A stretch of DNA of 37,614 nt from Candidatus Bathyarchaeota archaeon (lineage in GTDB: Archaea > Thermoproteota > Bathyarchaeia > Bathyarchaeales > Bathycorpusculaceae): assembly GCA_003165195.1 (NCBI GenBank), contig PLSP01000030.1, forward strand, positions 1 to 37,614. The letters run 5' to 3'. Shown here piece by piece: positions 34,454 through 37,614 of this stretch (positions are counted from its first letter, which is position 1; each line of letters starts with the position of its first letter). Both the position numbers and the translations under genes were made by a program. The notes under the pieces are model-generated. The model was given only the letters and a program-made list of their open reading frames with translations, searched no databases and was not told where the DNA came from.

Positions 34454-34550
34454 GGAAATAATGAAGTACCTGGGGCTATTAAGTTAAGGTGTTTCGTACA
34501 AAAAGACATCTGTAAAGTTAGAGTTTTGCTTTAACTTTTTTTTCCTTTGA
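34454..34550 (+). repeat. glnA 3'-end direct repeat, copy B
   Basis: It begins with the identical 18-base run GGAAATAATGAAGTACCT and reads EIMKYL in the glnA frame before a 1-base length change. Downstream it diverges but keeps a terminator-like layout. Nothing like glnA is visible upstream of it, so only the 3' end is present. Confidence 0.7.
34514..34543 (+). terminator. terminator-like hairpin within copy B
   Basis: AAAGTTA (34514–34520) and TAACTTT (34532–34538) pair as a perfect 7-bp stem before a run of eight T. It sits where copy A has its GGGGTA/TACCCC stem, so structure is kept although the sequence has changed. Confidence 0.45.
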
Positions 34551-34785
34551 TTAATCGAGTCTTGTTCTCGAACGATAAAAGGAAAACTGTTTTTTACAAA
34601 ATTATTTTTGGTGATTTTTCGTGTTATAATTGGTCTTTGTTGTTCAACACATATGCACAAAATTTATATCTTATATATTAATATGTAGTAAATATCCTTG
34701 AAACACGAAAAAATCCCAATTGCGGCAATAAACTATGGATTAATGATTTTCAAAATAAAAAAACAAACATTTTGGAGAAATTACA
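34551..34785 (+). promoter_or_regulatory. AT-rich promoter region before the 102-aa gene
   Basis: Several TATA-like blocks occur (TTTATATC near 34663, TTATATATTAATATG near 34671). GGAG (34773–34776) serves the next gene. No coding sequence is seen. Confidence 0.35.
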
Positions 34786-35094
34786 ATGAGTCAACTCTAT
34801 AAAAAAGACCAAATTCTGGTAAAAGAGGATATTGTAGAAAAGGACGACATTGTGGTAGCCAGAAGAGTTGTTTGCTATACATTACAAGACCAACTAAAAT
34901 GCAAAATAGAAGAATCGGGTTATAAACATATACATAGAGATGTCGTATGCAGTGAGGTTAAGATTGGTAAGCCCTCATCGGTTGCCGTAACCGTTGACAC
35001 CTCAAAAATAACATTTGAAAATGTTGGACAAGTTCAACTCTGGCATTACGCTGGCCACATCGAAAAAGACATTCTTTTAATTGTAGGGCGTTAA
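34786..35094 (+). CDS. hypothetical protein, 102 aa
   Basis: Starts SQLYKKDQILVKEDIVEKDD and ends HIEKDILLIVGR. Beta-rich, charged, soluble, with two cysteines (C29, C39) and a third in VVCSEV. GGAG lies ~9 nt before the ATG, and a strong AT promoter region precedes it. No family recognised. It is the only apparently complete gene in a stretch of broken ones, so it may be an accessory gene carried by the lost element. Confidence 0.6.
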   Translation: MSQLYKKDQILVKEDIVEKDDIVVARRVVCYTLQDQLKCKIEESGYKHIHRDVVCSEVKIGKPSSVAVTVDTSKITFENVGQVQLWHYAGHIEKDILLIVGR

Positions 35095-35152
35095 AAAAAC
35101 CAAAAAAATCTCAACTACGACAAAATGACTTAACTTGCAAGGTGGAAATGAT

Positions 35153-35173
35153 ATGTCGTGGATTGAACCTTAA
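35153..35173 (+). pseudogene. aborted gene start (6 codons)
   Basis: AAGGTGG lies 7 nt before ATG and the frame reads MSWIEP, then stops. A good ribosome site on a six-codon frame suggests the front of a deleted gene, or possibly a tiny leader peptide for the downstream flavodoxin remnant. Confidence 0.3.
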
Positions 35174-35246
35174 ATGAAATCTCACTATACAACATGTTTT
35201 TAGCTAAAGCACATCAATAAATGAGGTTGGAAAGGCTAAGTAGCTC

Positions 35247-35432
35247 ATGAAGTCTTTGATAGTACTCTGTTCCTACCATCACAACAATACGCAGAAAGTA
35301 GCAGAAGCGATGGCAAAGGTTTTCGATGCACAGATTAAGTCTCCGCAACAAACTAGCCCAGAAGAGCTTCAAGAGTATGACTTAGTAGGCTTCGGGTCAG
35401 GAGTAAAATCTTGTTACCGCCAATTTCGTTAA
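35247..35432 (+). pseudogene. truncated flavodoxin, N-terminal third
   Basis: MKSLIVLCSYHHNNTQKVAE is the FMN-phosphate loop region of flavodoxins (SxxHxNT form), followed by EELQEYDLVGFGSG, the second FMN segment. The protein then ends after KSCYRQFR, while flavodoxins need ~140 or more residues. No other frame downstream carries the rest, so this is a deletion rather than a simple frameshift. It may still be transcribed. Confidence 0.7.
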
Positions 35433-36098
35433 CTCCACCGTAAACTGTTAGCTTGGTAACCATTTTCTGTAGCCTTCCAACCAAATGGTTAATGGACTGG
35501 TTATTTTAATAATTTGTAACTGCGGTTTTTAGAATGGTTTTTTGGAATATAATTTAAACATCATGATTAGCTTCGGGCAAAAAAGAGGTGGGCTGTAAGT
35601 TTGTCTTGCCTTAGGAGATATTTTCATTGTTAGTTGGCTTTCCAAGCTTCTTGTCCGTTGTCGAGGAGAAAGGAGAAGGCTTCGAAAACGGAAAAACTAG
35701 AAGTGTGCAAGTTGCTTGGTAAGCTTTCAACCTCTAACATCTCCTTAGCATTAACACGACGTTGACCGTTTATCTATAATAGCTTTGTTAACCTCTGCTA
35801 CTTACTTGTAGGCTTCGTTTTGAAAATAGAATATAGAATTATTGATTTTTTGTTATTTTTGAAGAAGGGGTTAAGTCATAGAATTTTAGAAATGAACGCA
35901 TGCATCTATGACCTATGTCTCCCCTACTTCAAGCCTTCTCCTTTCTAAACTCCATTCAGAGGTAAATAGTATAAAGTTCTAACTATCGTAAATGCCGTAG
36001 ACTATTTAGTGTCATGTTCCAGTTTGAGAATATCCTTCTTAAGACGTAAGATAGTATAAATTGTTGGGGAGAAGGGCAAGCGGAGAAAGGAGAAGCTT
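35433..36098. other. non-coding graveyard
   Basis: About 670 nt with no credible gene, tRNA or repeat array. Purine-rich GGAGAAAGGAGAAGG-like blocks occur near 35660–35680 and again near 36065–36095, perhaps a short degenerate direct repeat. It separates the flavodoxin remnant from two tiny ORFs and the integrase scar. Confidence 0.5.
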
Positions 36099-36197
36099 AT
36101 GCTTGACGAGATTTTTGATTTAATTTTGGATAGTTCAGATGGAGATTATGTTACTCAAGCTCAGATACTATTAGCAATGAAACCTGAAGGCTGGTAG
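36099..36197 (+). CDS. 32-aa acidic mini-ORF
   Basis: Reads MLDEIFDLILDSSDGDYVTQ, then AQILLAMKPEGW. AAAGGAG sits 6 nt before the ATG, an unusually good ribosome site here. It may be the preserved front of a longer lost gene or a genuine small protein. The second half resembles a helix-turn-helix start, but this is too short to judge. Confidence 0.35.
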   Translation: MLDEIFDLILDSSDGDYVTQAQILLAMKPEGW

Positions 36198-36264
36198 AAA
36201 CAGACTTTTTAATAATTTTAGTTCTCTAACGTTTCTATCATCTATTGTCTAACATTTGAAAGCT

Positions 36265-36390
36265 TTAAACACTGACTTTTCGTTTTCTTACTGATTGACC
36301 TTTATGCACGCTGACGCTGTGTTCTTGAAGTTCCTTAGGACTTGCGAACACTGCACTGCAATAAGGACACTTGAAAGTATAATAAGACAT
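36265..36390 (-). CDS. C2H2 zinc-finger mini-protein, 41 aa
   Basis: One complete classical finger: FKCPYCSAVFASPKELQEHS and VSVH, with Cys8-x2-Cys11-x12-His24-x4-His29 and the conserved Phe and Leu between. A basic tail (KGQSVRKRKVSV) follows. The family is short DNA- or RNA-binding fingers found in archaea and their viruses. ATG start; no clear ribosome site, so it may be leaderless. It lies between the graveyard and the integrase scar, which fits a mobile-element origin. Confidence 0.7.
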   Translation of the reverse strand: MSYYTFKCPYCSAVFASPKELQEHSVSVHKGQSVRKRKVSV

Positions 36391-36633
36391 AATCAGTTGT
36401 CTTATTGTAAAGACCTAATAACCCTTTGCAACCAAAAAGAAATTGTTCAACATGGCAATGTTTAATTCCACTTTCAAGCTATTCCTCAAATAGAATTTTA
36501 GGTTTTATTTTTTTTTGGAACTAACTAAGTCCTTCTACAAACCCATGCTTTGCAAGTCAGCACCTAAGCCTTTTTCCAGCAATGACTGGATTTTGAAATC
36601 AAATGGATGGCTTCCTCGCATTAGCATATTTGA

Positions 36634-36702
36634 ATGGTAGAAGTTGGCTTTGAATACGTAACAGACATGGAAGGAAAAAAGCTGTTCAAGAAGCGAAAAT
36701 AA
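36634..36702 (+). pseudogene. tyrosine recombinase C-terminal scar
   Basis: Encodes VEVGFEYVTDMEGKKLFKKRK and stop, which matches the last ~20 residues of the integrase fossil at 12,745 (LGFEVVTEMEGKKIFRKRK) on the opposite strand. Nothing of the catalytic domain remains upstream. It is the tail of another integrase, or an attachment-side remnant left after element loss. Confidence 0.75.
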
Positions 36703-36732
36703 CATCGCCACTATATCATTTTATTGTAGGAT

Positions 36733-37614
36733 TTAACGCTTTATGTGGTATTGGTCGATTACGTCTTTGGCTTTTTCTCTGCGTTCTCGGTGTGCTTCGA
36801 GGAAGTGGTTTAGTTTTTCTGCTATGTCTTTTTTGCATTCGCCGCAGAGCATTTCGCCGGCTTTGCATCGACGTTCCCTCTCAGCCAGTTTGCCGCTGTC
36901 TTCTTCGAAGAGGAAAAAGTAGTATTGGAAAATGCTGCATATCGTTGGGTCAGCTCCCTCTTTGCGTTGTTCAGCCGCTGTGCCTTTGCCGCCTGTGAAA
37001 GCGTTCCAGATTTTCTTTTTCACAACATCTGGTTGATCCATGGTGAATATGCTGGTTTCAGGCATAGACGCGCTCATTTTTCCGCCTGCGCCCAGACCTG
37101 GCAGGAAGCGGCAGTGGATTTGGGCTGGTTTGTAGTAGCCAAGTTTTTGGGCTATGTCTCTGGTTACTCGCCAATACGGGTCTTGGTCGATTGCTGCTGG
37201 AATGAGCGCGGGGACGTTTTCGCCTGTGAGTTTTTTGTGAATAAAGCATGGCGCGGCTTGAATGGCTGGCCACATAACCCAGCCGATGTTGGTGCTATCT
37301 TGAAAGCCAAAGGTGCTGCGGGCGGTGCTGTAGGTGATGCGTTTGGCAACTTCCAAGGTGATGTCGTAGAGCAAATCGATGTCCTGTGTGTCGTAGATAA
37401 TGAAGGTGTTTTCTGGCTTGAAGCCAAGCGCTATGAGGTCAAGCGCGTTTTCGTATGCCCATTTTCCTGTATCCTTAAGGTTAGCGCCATCACTAATCAG
37501 GTACTTTTCGTCGTCGGTCAGTTGAAAGTACAACCGGGTGTTGAATTTCTGCTGAATATGCAGCGTAAAAATCCATGGAACAAGATGCCCGATGTGTACG
37601 GGTCCGCTGGGTCC
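36733..37614 (-). CDS. trpS: tryptophanyl-tRNA synthetase, 5' end cut by the window
   Basis: 293 residues visible; the frame stays open to the window edge. Class I signatures: PSGPVHIGHLVPW (HIGH motif) at the edge and GGKMSASMP (KMSKS equivalent). Archaeal/eukaryotic-type text follows: DPYWRVTRDIAQKLGY, FTGGKGTAAEQRKEGADPTI, and the C-terminal CKAGEMLCGECKKDIAEKL. It charges tRNA-Trp. The TTG at 37533 is not the start; about 60–80 N-terminal residues probably lie outside. It ends 30 nt from the integrase scar. Confidence 0.93.
   Translation of the reverse strand, partial: GPSGPVHIGHLVPWIFTLHIQQKFNTRLYFQLTDDEKYLISDGANLKDTGKWAYENALDLIALGFKPENTFIIYDTQDIDLLYDITLEVAKRITYSTARSTFGFQDSTNIGWVMWPAIQAAPCFIHKKLTGENVPALIPAAIDQDPYWRVTRDIAQKLGYYKPAQIHCRFLPGLGAGGKMSASMPETSIFTMDQPDVVKKKIWNAFTGGKGTAAEQRKEGADPTICSIFQYYFFLFEEDSGKLAERERRCKAGEMLCGECKKDIAEKLNHFLEAHRERREKAKDVIDQYHIKR

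Overview
This window is archaeal. The evidence is a fibrillarin–Nop5 pair, an archaeal-type triosephosphate isomerase, a TrmB-family regulator, archaeal RNase HII and tryptophanyl-tRNA synthetase, a NSUN–Nip7-like RNA-modification pair, AT-rich TATA boxes close to start codons, and frequent GTG/TTG starts, some with GGTGA/GGAGG Shine-Dalgarno sites. The gene set looks most like Bathyarchaeia or a related anaerobic archaeon. That placement is inference from gene content and style, not from a phylogenetic marker.

Layout. 1–2.75 kb: two small genes, a 10-bp-phased T-tract array and a membrane GT39 glycosyltransferase. 2.9–9.3 kb: carbohydrate block, with GalT convergent to a tightly packed TPI–DUF89–glycogen-debranching operon, then a large TrmB regulator with two sensor-like units and a CBS pair. 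9.4–12.7 kb: RNase HII, then the FlpA–Nop5 operon. 12.7–15.4 kb: accessory island with a broken tyrosine recombinase, a small zinc-binding ORF, an intact beta-class DNA methyltransferase, and a decayed partner gene that looks like an MjaI-type restriction enzyme behind a 53-aa ORF. 15.4–19.4 kb: a hypothetical gene, an unusual NrdD-like protein (winged helix, ATP-cone, reductase-like barrel, zinc ribbon) with no glycyl-radical glycine, and convergent pyrB. 19.4–24.3 kb: a frameshifted methyltransferase, a Cys4 mini-protein, malate dehydrogenase with UspA, and a kelch surface protein. 24.3–30.5 kb: ABC exporter, DUF362/ferredoxin protein, DedA protein, two tandem stand-alone RAM-domain genes, NSUN methyltransferase with a Nip7/PUA protein. 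30.6–34.6 kb: glutamine synthetase with a dyad operator over its predicted start site, then an acyl-CoA synthetase bracketed by two copies of the glnA 3' end. 34.7–36.7 kb: a gene graveyard (truncated flavodoxin, aborted start, integrase C-terminal scar) with a C2H2 mini-zinc-finger. 36.7 kb to the end: TrpRS, cut by the window edge.

Most interesting item: the HTH–ATP-cone–NrdD-like protein. It keeps the fold and the zinc ribbon but ends just where the glycyl radical motif should be, with Ser where Gly is expected. A nucleotide-sensing transcription factor made from a dead ribonucleotide reductase is a reasonable hypothesis. Second is the layered evidence of past mobile elements: two integrase fossils, a dead restriction gene beside a live methylase, and a duplicated glnA 3' end around a possibly imported gene.
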